From the NCBI GenBank assembly GCA_035384605.1, contig DAOOIV010000022.1, positions 1 through 54,542 of the forward strand: DNA of 54,542 bases, given 5' to 3'. This stretch comes from Phycisphaerae bacterium. Its GTDB lineage: Bacteria; Planctomycetota; Phycisphaerae; UBA1845; PWPN01. The stretch's first letter is position 1. Each line of letters opens with the position of its first letter. The position numbers were made by a program, and so were the translations under genes. The notes beneath the pieces are model-generated. The model worked only from the letters and a program-made list of their open reading frames with translations. It searched no databases and was not told the DNA's origin. Positions 36,096 to 47,340 of the stretch are shown here, piece after piece.

Positions 36096-38215
36096 ACCGA
36101 TATGTGCGAATCGGGGCCATCTACCGCAAGGAATTGCTCAACATTCTCCGCGATCGGCGGGCGATGCTCGCAATGATCATCATTCCGGTGGTGATGTACC
36201 CGGCGCTCATGCTCGGCTTCGTGCGAGCGGTCGAAAGCGATGAGGCCAAGCTGCGATCCCAGACCTTCGTCGTCGAGACGCCCACAATGGAAGAAGCGGA
36301 CAACCTCCTGGCGAGAGTGGTACTCGCACAGGACGCCGACGCCAAGGATCAGCCGACTTTCGACATTCGGCCCGGCAACACGCCGCTCACGCTGCTCGGC
36401 GACGAGGTGCAGCTTCACGTGGAGTTGCAGGTGTCGCCTCGACCAAGCCCCTTTCCCGAGCGACTGACGGTTCATATCGCCTTCAACGAGGTCAATGCCC
36501 GCAGCCGGACGGCCATGGAGCAACTCACGGCGGCGCTGAACCGATATCGCGAGCGAATGACGCGCGATTCGCTTGAGAGGCTTCTCGAGTCTCGCCCCCT
36601 CATGATGCCGAGCACCGAGCCCGTCGTGGACCTGGTGCTCAACCCGGTGAGTATCGAGACCTTTTCGACGGCCACCGGGCAACAGCGCGGCGGCTGGGCC
36701 CTTGGCCTGATCGTCCCCGTGATCCTGGTATTGATGACCATCACCGGGGCAATCTATCCGGCGATCGATTTGACGGCCGGCGAGCGGGAACGCGGAACGC
36801 TCGAAGCTTTGCTTGCAACACCTGTGCCCGTCCTGCACCTGGTAACGGCCAAGTTCCTGGTGGTCGCAACCATCGGACTGCTGGCCGCTTTCGTCAACGT
36901 GCTGAGCGTCGGGGCGACCATGCACTTCGGCGGCCTGACCAAGGCATTTGCCAACGCCGAGGCGCCCGTTCAGTTCCCCGCCTCGACCTTGCCGATCATC
37001 GTGTTCTCGATGATTCCGTTCGCCTTGCTGTCCTCCGCTATTCTCGTCGCGGTGTGCAGCTTCGCCCGCTCCTATAAGGAGGCCCAGACCTACGTCACGC
37101 CGGTGATCATTCTCGCCCTGGTGCCGGCGATTGCTGCGACGCTGCCCAGCATCCAGCTCAAGGGCATCTTCCTTGTGATGCCGGTGGGCAACATGGTCCT
37201 TCTCGCCCGCGAGCTGTTCCAGCAAACCTGCACCTGGCCGCAAGTGGTCATCGTGTTGCTGTCCACAACACTGTACGCGGCAGCAGCCGTCGGCGTCGCG
37301 GCGCGACTTTTCGGTCAGGAGGCCGTGTTGTTTGCCGATGCCGGTTCCTATCGGACGCTCCTGCTACGACGACTCATGCAGCCGTCGCCGGCCCCAACCG
37401 TGGCCCAAGCCGTCGTCCTGATCGCCTTGCTGTTTCCGGCGGTCTTCTTCATCAATTCCTTGTTCTCCAACCTCCTGCTGGAGCGCCTCATCAGCGGATT
37501 GATCTGGCTGGCGGTCGTCCAGTTCGGCGGATTGTTCCTGCTGCTGCCGTTGGCCGTGGCGGCCTTCCTCAAAATCGACCTGGTCAACACGTTCCGCCTG
37601 CGGCTGCCGCCGGCACGGGCCTGGCTTGCGGCGCTGTTGATCGGAGTCTCGAGCTGGGCCGTCGCCACCGAGTGCTTCGCCTTGCAGACTCGCGTCATAC
37701 CGCCTTCGGAAGCTCTTGCGCAACTGGACCGCGTGTTGTCAGAAGGAGCCGAGAACGCATCCCTCAGGACGATCGTGCTTCTTCTGGCGTTGATCCCGGC
37801 TGTCACCGAGGAATTCTTGTTTCGCGGCTTTCTCCTCAGCGGCCTCGGGCGTGCATCAGGCAAATGGACGGCCGTGATCGGCGCTGGCCTGATCTTCGGG
37901 GCCTTCCATTTCGTCGTGGACAAGATACCGGTCACCGCACTGATGGGCATGTTGCTCGGGTACCTGTGCTGGCAGTCACGTTCGTTGTGGCCGGGAATCC
38001 TGGCTCACGCCATGCACAACTCCGCTCTCATGGTTTTGCCCAACATGCCCCGCGCGGCCGCCTGGCTGGGACTGGCGGGCATTGACCGCGAGCCGGAAAG
38101 GCTCTTGCCCATCCACGTGGTGATCCCCGCGGCAGTCCTCCTGTTGGCAGGCCTGGCCATCCTGGCAACGCTGAGGCAACGCCGGTCCAGCACTGCCAAC
38201 GGCTTCTCAGGGTAG
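36092..38215 (+). CDS. ABC-2-type permease fused to a CPBP intramembrane metalloprotease
   Basis: The 707-residue protein joins an NatB/ABC-2 permease (residues 1-480, with a large periplasmic segment between the first helix and the helix cluster at about 210-440) to a CPBP/Abi-type protease domain. The latter shows the EExxxR signature EEFLFRG at about residues 573-579, a FHFVVDK segment and a terminal HAMHNSALM motif, all placing the active site in the membrane. The fusion is known in planctomycetes as far as I recall. The start overlaps the ATPase stop by 4 bp. The TAG stop lies inside a family-1 repeat. Confidence 0.85.
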   Translation: MNRYVRIGAIYRKELLNILRDRRAMLAMIIIPVVMYPALMLGFVRAVESDEAKLRSQTFVVETPTMEEADNLLARVVLAQDADAKDQPTFDIRPGNTPLTLLGDEVQLHVELQVSPRPSPFPERLTVHIAFNEVNARSRTAMEQLTAALNRYRERMTRDSLERLLESRPLMMPSTEPVVDLVLNPVSIETFSTATGQQRGGWALGLIVPVILVLMTITGAIYPAIDLTAGERERGTLEALLATPVPVLHLVTAKFLVVATIGLLAAFVNVLSVGATMHFGGLTKAFANAEAPVQFPASTLPIIVFSMIPFALLSSAILVAVCSFARSYKEAQTYVTPVIILALVPAIAATLPSIQLKGIFLVMPVGNMVLLARELFQQTCTWPQVVIVLLSTTLYAAAAVGVAARLFGQEAVLFADAGSYRTLLLRRLMQPSPAPTVAQAVVLIALLFPAVFFINSLFSNLLLERLISGLIWLAVVQFGGLFLLLPLAVAAFLKIDLVNTFRLRLPPARAWLAALLIGVSSWAVATECFALQTRVIPPSEALAQLDRVLSEGAENASLRTIVLLLALIPAVTEEFLFRGFLLSGLGRASGKWTAVIGAGLIFGAFHFVVDKIPVTALMGMLLGYLCWQSRSLWPGILAHAMHNSALMVLPNMPRAAAWLGLAGIDREPERLLPIHVVIPAAVLLLAGLAILATLRQRRSSTANGFSG

Positions 38216-38252
38216 GGCATGGTCGAGGTCGCTACAGCGACCGAGACCCGCC
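38211..38252 (+). repeat. REP-like repeat family 1, unit D; overlaps the permease stop codon
   Basis: A single unit with GGTAGGGCATGGTCGA, stem GGTCGC/GCGACC with loop TACA, and GAGACCCGCC. The TAG at 38213-38215 that ends the ABC permease-CPBP gene is part of the GGTAGG end of this unit. Confidence 0.8.
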
Positions 38253-38276
38253 GCAGAACCTTTCGGCCGGTCGATT

Positions 38277-38297
38277 GGACCGGCAAGATGCCGGTCC
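38277..38297. terminator. Strong hairpin between convergent permease and hydrolase genes
   Basis: GGACCGGC (38277-38284) pairs exactly with GCCGGTCC (38290-38297) around a 5-nt loop. It lies between two convergent genes. There is no U-tract, so a termination role is inferred from position only. Confidence 0.4.
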
Positions 38298-38316
38298 AGG
38301 GGCCTGTTACAGTCCG

Positions 38317-41300
38317 TCAGGGTGCAGAGAGCAGAAACACGGCCACCGACCGCGGTGCGACGGTGCCACGAATCGTCACTTGTTCCTTGTCGCGCTGGGC
38401 GTCGGCCTCGCCGCGCGGGAGGAGACTGACCACCGACCATTCCGGCGGAAGCGGGACCTGCATCAGTTCGCCGGCCACTGACGAGCAGCCGGCGTTGTAC
38501 AGGGTGATGATCGTTCGGTCACGGCCGGCGAAACGGTTCGCGTAGAGGTCCTCTTGCAGCGTCGGAACCAGCGGCTCGCACTGCCGCGAACGGAAGATGT
38601 CCGCATGCTCACGGAAGATCGGGTATGCCTGCCGGGCGAGTTCGCGGAACTGCGGCGTGTACCATGAATCCGCCCTGCCCTTGAGCCAGATTCCCAATCC
38701 GTGAAAGATGCAGCGGTGCAGGTCGTCAACCTCGACCGGAATGGGCCGGATCCCGTGGCCGACCATCTCGAATGATGCGAGCTTGGGAAACACATACCGG
38801 TACAAGGGCAGCGAGGCCGGATGCCAGCCGGCATCGACGTCCCACAGACCATAGTCGAACGCGGCGTCCACGAGATCCATCAGGCCGTCGACCGGAGTGT
38901 ACTCGATGTATATCGCGGTGCCCGGGGCTTGCTTATCCAATGCTTCACGAATGGTCCGCAGCATCGCCCGTTCTTCCAGAATGGGGTTGGAGGGGATTGG
39001 ATGCCCGTGGTTCGGAGCCCAGCAGGCTTTGCCCGGCCCAAGCAGGCCAAACTGATCGACATAGACGGCATCCGCGCCCGTTTCGTGCGCCACCTTGGCG
39101 ATCCTGCCGGCCAGTTCACGCCGCCACGCCTCGACGCCCGGACATGCAAAGAACTCCATGTCCCCCGACCACCAGCGCGGCTTGCCCGTCTTGTCCACCG
39201 ACTGCCAGTCGGGCAACGCCTTCCTGGCCAGGTCCGACCGCCGGTCAATAAGGTACCCCTCAAAGTACAGGCCCACCTTGATCCCCTCAGCGTGTGAGCG
39301 CTCCACCATCCGACGAAGCTCGCTCAGCCCGCCAAGATCGTTCGAGAGATAGTCGCCGACGCGCCCGGTCGCGCGGCTGTAGGCCCATCCAGAGATGTCG
39401 ATCATGTGGATTCCGCCAAAGGCCTCGTTGGACTCGGCGATCAGGCGCTCGGGGGTGTACCGCAACGACAAGGGGGTGAACAGGTGTCCAGTCCCCCCCA
39501 AGGGGTAGTCTCGCCGGCAGTAGAACGATTCTTCAAGCCGCTTGTCATCCGGCGGCGTCTCGGCAACCGCCTCGGCGCGGTACGCATTGAATAGATCGTG
39601 CCAGTCTCCGGTGTGTGCCATGAGCGTTACCGGAGGGAGAACAAGATGGCCATCGGGCGGGACGGTCAGCTCACGAATCTCGATGGCAATGTCGGCCCCG
39701 CTATCGGTCTGCTTGAACTCGATCGCCTTGGGCAACAGGTTCGAGTCGATCACGAACAAGCCCAACCCGCCACCGGCCTGCTCGGCGAAAAGATCGACAA
39801 GGGGCAACGGCCATACGCCGCTGTAGTCTTTTCGGATGGAAGTGGGCACACGACTCTGCAGGGCGTTTCGTGTCCCGACCAGATAGCCGCTATCGCCTGG
39901 GATGGGGGAAATGCGGCATTCTCGAAGTTGTGCGATACGAAGGGCCGTCTTCCACGTCTGGGCGGTCTGGTTGTGCAGCGTCGGAACCATGCGGATGCGG
40001 CCGGCATCCTCAACGGACACGGACAAGGAGAGCTTGTGTTCCGACGGGGCCAGAGACCAACGAAAGTCCAGACGAGCCCCACCGGCCGTGTCTCCGGCGT
40101 TACCGGCCTCGAATCGCATAGACAATACCCGGCCATCCTCGCCGAGGACCTCGACAAAAGGTGCGGGAGACTTCGCGTTGAGGATTTCCCGATCGAAAGG
40201 CACGAGCCCAAGTTGCTCCAGACGCAGACCGGTCTCTACTTCAGCCGCCAGACGCAACCATGCGTTGTTGACGGTGAAGCGATTCCCGGCGCGATGCCAT
40301 TGTGTCGGCGAGGTGACAGGCACCGGAGCCTGGCGCGTTCGTCGTGGTTCGGCTTTCGGGCGCAACTGTGGAAATGACGGCGATGAGGTGGAGTTCAAGC
40401 TCGCTGCAAGCAGAAACACCTGGCCGTAGCTCATCCCGTCAACAACACTGAAACGAACGAGGCTCTTGTCGGCATCCATCGGCACGATGTAGACGTCCGG
40501 CGAGCGATCGACGGCCCACGTCTTGCGGCGAACCGACCAGGGAAGATGAATGCTGGTGCTTCCGTCCTCATACTCCAGCCGGACGGCGAGCTGATGGGGC
40601 GAGGTGATCGTGGTGCGAGGCTTGACCGACGCCTGCCCGTACCACGCGACGCCGCTGCCGAACATGCGCGTCGCCAACAGCAGGGCCAACTCGCAGCCCT
40701 GTGAGCTTCCGCTCACGTCCAGACTTTCCCTCTCCATGACCCCGCTGCACATCGCCGCCCGGTCCGCATCACCCAGCCGAAACAGGATGCCCCCTCGCTC
40801 GATGTCTTTGCCGGCCGGCCAGTCGACCGGCGTCTCCAGAGCCGAGGTCAGCCATGCTGCGGAGATCACATCGCGTTGCGGCAATTGAACGGGCTGCCAG
40901 ACACCTCGTTGCGAAGGGCGGCTCGTTGAAAAGTCATCTTCTGGGGGCAAAATCGCTGTACAGGTCGGTCGAGTCGCTTGCGGCGATGGCAGACGCGGAT
41001 CCGATGCCCAGAATGCAAGTCGCCGCAGTTCAACGGTGGTCGGCGCGGCTTCCGTGGTGATCCGCAGGCTGATCCGGGCCACCCGATCCGATGGGAATAG
41101 GGCCCGCAGGTCGAATACGGCACGGTCCTGGTCACGCGATAACGGCCCCACAAGCGCCTCGTGGTCACCGGCGAGCGGGTTCTCCGGATTCAGAGCACCG
41201 GGCGTCACCGGGCCGGTGGAGTCGTCGGACAGTAGCAGCCAGACCTGTGCCCCCGATCCGCTTTCACGGATGCTGTACCGGACCTCAAGGAACGGAAACA

Positions 41301-41586
41301 CGTTCACCCATATCGGGTTGGTGGTCCGTGTCCAAGCCGTCGCTCGATTCGAAGAAGCCACGCTGACGACGGCGCCATCCGAACCGAAAGCGATTGCGGC
41401 ATGATCCCCGTGATCCGGCGCATCGCTATTCTCACGAAGCCAGCCGCTGTCGGTTCGGAAATCGTCGTGCCACCCGATTTCCACGCGCTGGCGCTCGCGA
41501 GAAGCCTCTCCGGCCGGCAACGGTGACACGTGAACCGCCGCAAGGACCAGACAGACCGATGCAGCCCGAAAGAACTCGAATCGCAT
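38317..41586 (-). CDS. Large secreted glycosidase-like protein (DUF6259-type TIM barrel)
   Basis: The 1089-residue product starts at the ATG at 41586 and has a signal peptide (residues 1 to about 25). The N-terminal half is beta-rich. The C-terminal half has an alpha-galactosidase-like barrel: HMIDISGWAYSRATGRVGDY, EGIKVGLYFEGYLIDRRSD, CPGVEAWRRELAGRIAKV, the likely catalytic Asp region DAVYVDQFG, and TAIYIEYTPVDGLMD. I recognise the pattern as DUF6259, a family of uncharacterised secreted glycoside hydrolases common in planctomycetes and lentisphaeres. The GH20 gene lies upstream (67 bp), so the two may act on the same glycan. The substrate is unknown. Confidence 0.72.
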   Translation of the reverse strand: MRFEFFRAASVCLVLAAVHVSPLPAGEASRERQRVEIGWHDDFRTDSGWLRENSDAPDHGDHAAIAFGSDGAVVSVASSNRATAWTRTTNPIWVNVFPFLEVRYSIRESGSGAQVWLLLSDDSTGPVTPGALNPENPLAGDHEALVGPLSRDQDRAVFDLRALFPSDRVARISLRITTEAAPTTVELRRLAFWASDPRLPSPQATRPTCTAILPPEDDFSTSRPSQRGVWQPVQLPQRDVISAAWLTSALETPVDWPAGKDIERGGILFRLGDADRAAMCSGVMERESLDVSGSSQGCELALLLATRMFGSGVAWYGQASVKPRTTITSPHQLAVRLEYEDGSTSIHLPWSVRRKTWAVDRSPDVYIVPMDADKSLVRFSVVDGMSYGQVFLLAASLNSTSSPSFPQLRPKAEPRRTRQAPVPVTSPTQWHRAGNRFTVNNAWLRLAAEVETGLRLEQLGLVPFDREILNAKSPAPFVEVLGEDGRVLSMRFEAGNAGDTAGGARLDFRWSLAPSEHKLSLSVSVEDAGRIRMVPTLHNQTAQTWKTALRIAQLRECRISPIPGDSGYLVGTRNALQSRVPTSIRKDYSGVWPLPLVDLFAEQAGGGLGLFVIDSNLLPKAIEFKQTDSGADIAIEIRELTVPPDGHLVLPPVTLMAHTGDWHDLFNAYRAEAVAETPPDDKRLEESFYCRRDYPLGGTGHLFTPLSLRYTPERLIAESNEAFGGIHMIDISGWAYSRATGRVGDYLSNDLGGLSELRRMVERSHAEGIKVGLYFEGYLIDRRSDLARKALPDWQSVDKTGKPRWWSGDMEFFACPGVEAWRRELAGRIAKVAHETGADAVYVDQFGLLGPGKACWAPNHGHPIPSNPILEERAMLRTIREALDKQAPGTAIYIEYTPVDGLMDLVDAAFDYGLWDVDAGWHPASLPLYRYVFPKLASFEMVGHGIRPIPVEVDDLHRCIFHGLGIWLKGRADSWYTPQFRELARQAYPIFREHADIFRSRQCEPLVPTLQEDLYANRFAGRDRTIITLYNAGCSSVAGELMQVPLPPEWSVVSLLPRGEADAQRDKEQVTIRGTVAPRSVAVFLLSAP

Positions 41587-41653
41587 GGCACACTCCGAGA
41601 CAAACCCGCCCGGTCTGGCGACCGGCCCATATTCGGTCACGCAATGCCGGTGC

Positions 41654-43282
41654 TTACCTGTCCAGCGGCCGGAAGTTGACATCCATCACCTGCAACCGCT
41701 GCACGTGCTGTCGCAGCCGTTCCAGGAATGAATCGAAGTTCCGTTGCCCTTTGGCGGACCATGCGACCTCGGCCAGTGCCGCCGCGCGAGGATAGGCCAT
41801 GTATTCAAGGTGCCTCGGGTTGGGAATGTATTCCGACCAGAGCTGCCCTTGCGTTCCGAGCACGCGCCGGGCTTCTTCTTCGCTCAGATCAGCCGGGATG
41901 GGCTCATACGCGTAAACCTTCTCGATCGGCAGGTCACCACCGATGGCAAGCGGCTCACTATCCTTCGGGCCCTGGTAGTAATCCAGGTAGGTGTGTGACG
42001 TCGGTGCCATTACCACGTCATGCCCCGACTTGGCCGCCGTGATCCCGCCTTTCTCGCCGCGCCACGACATGACCACCGCTCCGGGTGCCAGGCCGCCTTC
42101 CAGAATCTCGTCCCAGCCGACCAACCGGCGCCCCTTTCTGGTCAGGAAGGCGTCCATTTGTTTGACGAACCAACTCTGCATCTCGGCCTCGTCTTTCAAA
42201 CCCAGTTCCTTGATGCGGGCCTGCACCACGGGACTGGCCTTCCACTGATCCTTGACCGCTTCGTCTCCGCCGATGTGAATGTACGGGCTGGGGAAAAGCT
42301 CCATCACTTCTGCCAGAACGTCCTGCAGGAACGCCACGGTCTGGTCCGTCGGGCAGAAAATGTCCGGGCATACGCCCCACACGGTCCACGGTTTGAGCGG
42401 CGTGTCGGGGTTGCATCCGAGATGCGGGTAGGCGGAGATGGCCGCCCGCGCGTGGCCGGGCATCTCGATCTCGGGAACGACGTTGATATGCCGATCGGCC
42501 GCATAACGGACGATCTCGCGGATGTCATCCTGGGTGTAGAACCCGCCGTGTTTGCGGCCGTCAAACTGCCAGGGTTTCGCGTGGGCATGACCGACAAGGG
42601 TCTCGTCCCGCCATGCCCCGATCTCCGTGAGCTTGGGATACTTCTTGATCTCGATTCGCCAGCCCTGGTCGTCCGTCAGGTGAAGCTGCAGACTGTTGAA
42701 CTTGTGCAGAGCCATGGTATCGATGAACTTGAGCAGCGCTGACTTCGGTACGAAGTGGCGAGCGGTGTCGACCAGCAAGCCGCGCCACCTGAAGCGAGGT
42801 TGATCCTCGATCCGGACGCACGGGACCTCCCAACGCACGCCTTCTACCCGCGCTAAGCGGAAGATTGCGGGCGACAGCAACTGCCGAAGCGTCTGAATGC
42901 CGTAGAACAGGCCGGCGCGGGCTCTGGCCCCGATCAGGATGCCGTCGGGAGCGACGATGAGCGCGTATCCTTCCTCGCCAAGAGCGGCGAACGAGTCCGC
43001 GATTCTCAGTGTGATGGCACCTTGCGATCCGGCGTTCTCAACAAGCTTCAGGCGCAGACCCGTCGCCGGGGCAAGGTAATCCTGCAGCTTGTACGCTTCG
43101 GCCATGCTCGCGGCGTCGACGACAATCGCAGTGTTCTCGTCAATGACGAACACGCCGTCCGCGCGTTCCACTCTGGCGGGTTGGGGAATAACCGGCAAGG
43201 CGGAGCCTTGAGCGGCGAGCCCGGCCTGTCCGGCGGCGATGCTTGCACTCGCCATGATCAGCGGCAGCGTTGACTTGGACAT
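41654..43282 (-). CDS. Beta-N-acetylhexosaminidase, glycoside hydrolase family 20
   Basis: The 542-residue enzyme has a signal peptide (residues 1-24), the GH20b N-terminal domain (about 28-155) and the GH20 barrel with FRWRGLLVDTARHFVPK, LHLTDDQGWRIEI, NVVPEIEMPGHARA and the catalytic Asp340-Glu341 in HIGGDEAVKDQW. Substrate-assisted catalysis by this Asp-Glu pair removes terminal GlcNAc or GalNAc from chitin oligosaccharides, glycoproteins or glycosaminoglycans. GGAGG precedes the ATG. It is followed in the same direction by the DUF6259-like gene. The 380-bp region upstream contains no gene apart from repeat E. Confidence 0.93.
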   Translation of the reverse strand: MSKSTLPLIMASASIAAGQAGLAAQGSALPVIPQPARVERADGVFVIDENTAIVVDAASMAEAYKLQDYLAPATGLRLKLVENAGSQGAITLRIADSFAALGEEGYALIVAPDGILIGARARAGLFYGIQTLRQLLSPAIFRLARVEGVRWEVPCVRIEDQPRFRWRGLLVDTARHFVPKSALLKFIDTMALHKFNSLQLHLTDDQGWRIEIKKYPKLTEIGAWRDETLVGHAHAKPWQFDGRKHGGFYTQDDIREIVRYAADRHINVVPEIEMPGHARAAISAYPHLGCNPDTPLKPWTVWGVCPDIFCPTDQTVAFLQDVLAEVMELFPSPYIHIGGDEAVKDQWKASPVVQARIKELGLKDEAEMQSWFVKQMDAFLTRKGRRLVGWDEILEGGLAPGAVVMSWRGEKGGITAAKSGHDVVMAPTSHTYLDYYQGPKDSEPLAIGGDLPIEKVYAYEPIPADLSEEEARRVLGTQGQLWSEYIPNPRHLEYMAYPRAAALAEVAWSAKGQRNFDSFLERLRQHVQRLQVMDVNFRPLDR

Positions 43283-43624
43283 GTGAACCTCCTGTGGTAT
43301 TCAAAACGTCAGGGCAGATGCGGCCATGATAACCACCCCTGACAAAGCCGGGAGCATGAGAGCCCTGCCTGGACCCAACTGACCGGCCGTTCTGAGGGCC
43401 GTCTTGATCCGCTCGCAAATCGATGTCATACGGCCCTCGTTCGCCGGCACAGAATCCACCGACTCCTCCGGCAAACGGCCGGTGAGCACGTCCCGCCCTG
43501 CAAAGTGTTGCTTCGTTGCTCGGGATACGCCGACTCCACTGTTACGACCCTGTCGCTGCCGGGTCAACCCCGCCACCAGGCCGGATCTCAAATCTCAAAT
43601 CGCCAATCTGAAATCAGATCGTTC
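43283..43624. other. Intergenic stretch between GH20 and GlnRS genes
   Basis: 342 bp with no supported gene. It ends in family-1 unit E. A CAAATCTCAAATCGCCAATC-like AT-rich patch near 43590 is seen, but no defined promoter or RNA. Confidence 0.4.
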
Positions 43625-43662
43625 GGCAGGTCTCCGCCGCCTTTGGCGGCTTCGACCATGCC

Positions 43663-43667
<5 letters not shown>
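43625..43667 (-). repeat. REP-like repeat family 1, unit E; overlaps the GlnRS stop codon
   Basis: Read on the minus strand, GGTAGGGCATGGTCGAA precedes a GCCGCC/GGCGGC stem (loop AAA) and ends GGAGACCTGCC. The TAG stop of the glutamine-tRNA ligase gene (43663-43665) is part of its first six bases. The stem sequence differs from unit D by compensated base pairs. Confidence 0.82.
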
Positions 43668-45369
<1,702 letters not shown>

Positions 45370-45546
45370 GTCCTGGTATTCCTTCGAAAAAGGCGAGCAG
45401 GATCCGACGCCGACCCCGCATCGCCGGGCAGGTTTGGCATTATACCTCTCCTTGATCCGTGATCCATATCCGGGCTCCGGCACGCCGCACCCCGTGCCGG
45501 GTGACATCCCCACGGCTTTGCGTGGGCATGCGCCTTGGCCTCTTCC

Positions 45547-45630
45547 GTCGCAACTGGTGCGCGTTTTGCGCGCATGTTTCTGGATCGCAGAGCGCTTGGG
45601 TTGTGGTCCGCAAAAAGGCGGCCGGCCTTA
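45547..45630. repeat. Dispersed repeat family 2, copy c
   Basis: An 84-bp copy in the 567-bp gap between the divergent GlnRS and GDSL genes. It shares GTCGCAACTGGTGCGC, TTGCGCGCATGTTTCTGGAT and a CCGCAAAAAGGCGG block with copy b. The terminal hairpin keeps pairing through a changed sequence (AAGGC/GCCTT with loop CGGCC). The remainder of the gap (45370-45936) holds no other supported feature. Confidence 0.8.
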
Positions 45631-45936
45631 TTGATCTCTGCGCAGGTACTGCAAGCATCAGTGTTTGGGAAACCCCTGAAAAAGGGCCGTTCTGGAGAAG
45701 AGACGCGTTGCATTCTTTGCGCAGAAATCAAAGGTTGGCGGTGAACGCGAACGGGAAACACGCCGCTTCAGCGGTCTTTCCCGAAGGGCAGATAGGCCGA
45801 TTCTGCTGCCGCCCCCGTTGCCCGATCCTCGGTCCCCCTGTCTCGCTCCTCGTAAGAGGGCACCGAGGAGGTTACACTGATACCCGGCTGCAGGCGCAAC
45901 GAATGTTCAACTTCATAGCGAAGAATGGAGACAAAC

Positions 45937-46728
45937 ATGCAAATCAGGAATCGACGAGACTGGCTGGTGGCGGCGACCCTCTTGGGTCTGGTGGCAACCG
46001 GTGGATGTGGGATCAGCCCGGCTATCAAGCGGGCCGGCCGCACCGACGAGCAGAAGCAGCAACTGATTAAGCCGGGCATGTTCGGCGACAACGCCCCCGC
46101 AGATCGACTCCGCGGGCGGTTTGACTTTTGGAACGAGGAGGTCATCCGCCAGGACGTGGCCGTCGGCACGGTGTTCATGGGCGACTCGATAACCGAACTG
46201 TGGGAACTGGCTGCCTACTTTGCACCGAGCGACGGGGTCATCCTCAATCGCGGCATCGGCGGGGACATCACGCCGCATATGGCCCGACGCTTCGAGGCGG
46301 ACGTCATCCAGCTCAAACCGCGGAACGTCGTGATTCTGGCCGGCACAAACGACGTTGCCCGTATGCTGAGCGCGAAGAAGACCGAAGATGAGACAATGTC
46401 CCAGGTGATGACCAACATGGAGGCGATGGTGGACGCCGCTCAAAAAGCGGGCATCAACGTCTTTATCTGCTCGATCCTTCCGACCAACCCGGACACCGGC
46501 AACCATGCGGGCAAGGCCCCGATCCTGCCCAAGATCAACGAGAAACTGAAAGCCATGTGTGCCGCCAAACATTGCATCTATGTTGATTACGCCGCGCACA
46601 TGAGCAACTCGGCCGGCGAGTTGCCCAGGGATCTGGCCCGCGACGGCCTGCATCCGCACTACGCCGGCTACGCCATCATGGCTCGCGTGCTCAACGATGC
46701 CGCCCGGGCCAACGGCCTCCGACTGTAG
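45937..46728 (+). CDS. SGNH/GDSL-family esterase or lipase-like hydrolase
   Basis: The 263-residue protein starts at the ATG at 45937 after GGAG; a Met four codons earlier is less likely. The N-terminus looks like a signal or lipoprotein peptide (hydrophobic to Cys at about residue 20). GDSL blocks are complete: FMGDSIT (block I, catalytic Ser), GIGGD (block II), AGTNDVA (block III) and DGLHPH (block V, Asp and His). These SGNH enzymes deacetylate sugars or lipids; in planctomycetes they commonly act on acetylated glycans. The substrate here is not known. A family-1 repeat begins five bases after the stop codon. Confidence 0.85.
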   Translation: MQIRNRRDWLVAATLLGLVATGGCGISPAIKRAGRTDEQKQQLIKPGMFGDNAPADRLRGRFDFWNEEVIRQDVAVGTVFMGDSITELWELAAYFAPSDGVILNRGIGGDITPHMARRFEADVIQLKPRNVVILAGTNDVARMLSAKKTEDETMSQVMTNMEAMVDAAQKAGINVFICSILPTNPDTGNHAGKAPILPKINEKLKAMCAAKHCIYVDYAAHMSNSAGELPRDLARDGLHPHYAGYAIMARVLNDAARANGLRL

Positions 46729-46733
46729 GAATA

Positions 46734-46772
46734 GGACAGGTCTCGGTCGCCGACGGCAACCTCGACGCTGCC
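46734..46772 (-). repeat. REP-like repeat family 1, unit C (downstream of the GDSL gene)
   Basis: Read on the minus strand, GGCAGCGTCGA precedes a GGTTGCC/GGCGACC stem (loop GTC) and ends GAGACCTGTCC. The stem has a G-T pair where other units have T-A or C-G. The outer GGTAGG part is partly lost. It lies 5 bp after the TAG of the GDSL gene (46726-46728). Confidence 0.65.
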
Positions 46773-46815
46773 AGAGCCTGCCGCAACCTGGCTGCCGCCG
46801 GCCCGTCGGGGTCGG

Positions 46816-47097
46816 TCAGGGCTTGGTTCTCAGCAGCACGATCTTCGCATCGATGTCGGTCGGGATCGGCATCATCACTGCGTCCCAGGTCGTTGGAATG
46901 GGAATGATGACTGCCTGAGACGGCTTGATGATGACCGGGCCGGGTTGCACCTTTTTCACAATGATCGGTGGAACCGCCGATCGCATCGCGGGAGGCCGAT
47001 ATGCGAATTGCGGCCTTGCAGCCATGGCCGTGGAACTGAGCCCGGTGATTGCGGCAAGCCCCAGCAGAGTGCCAAGCCGAACGAGGTGACTGGTCAT
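46816..47097 (-). CDS. Small secreted Pro/Ile/Val-rich protein, unknown function
   Basis: Translation from the ATG at 47097, behind AGGAGGTG, gives 93 residues; the frame runs on upstream to 47280 without support. A signal peptide covers about residues 1-25 (ending TAMAA). The rest is low-complexity with PPIIVKKVQPGPVIIKPS and repeated IPIPT motifs. No family is recognised. The strong ribosome-binding site and clear signal peptide support a real small gene. It converges with the GDSL gene. Confidence 0.6.
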   Translation of the reverse strand: MTSHLVRLGTLLGLAAITGLSSTAMAARPQFAYRPPAMRSAVPPIIVKKVQPGPVIIKPSQAVIIPIPTTWDAVMMPIPTDIDAKIVLLRTKP

Positions 47098-47340
47098 GAT
47101 AGCACCTCCTGACCTCATTATATCAGACGCACGGAGGCGGAGAAGGTTCCCACAGGGTCCCCAAAGCGTGACGAAACCCGCCACGCCGACGCGTAGAGCC
47201 GGCCCCACTCGGGGTGCCGACGCCCTCGTCGGCACTCGCTCAGACTGAGCATTCCTCTTCGCGCGAGTAGGGTACGGCACGCGACGCCGCTTAGATCAGG
47301 AGAAGACAACCGAATTGAAGCCGATCGGCGAGCCTGTAGA

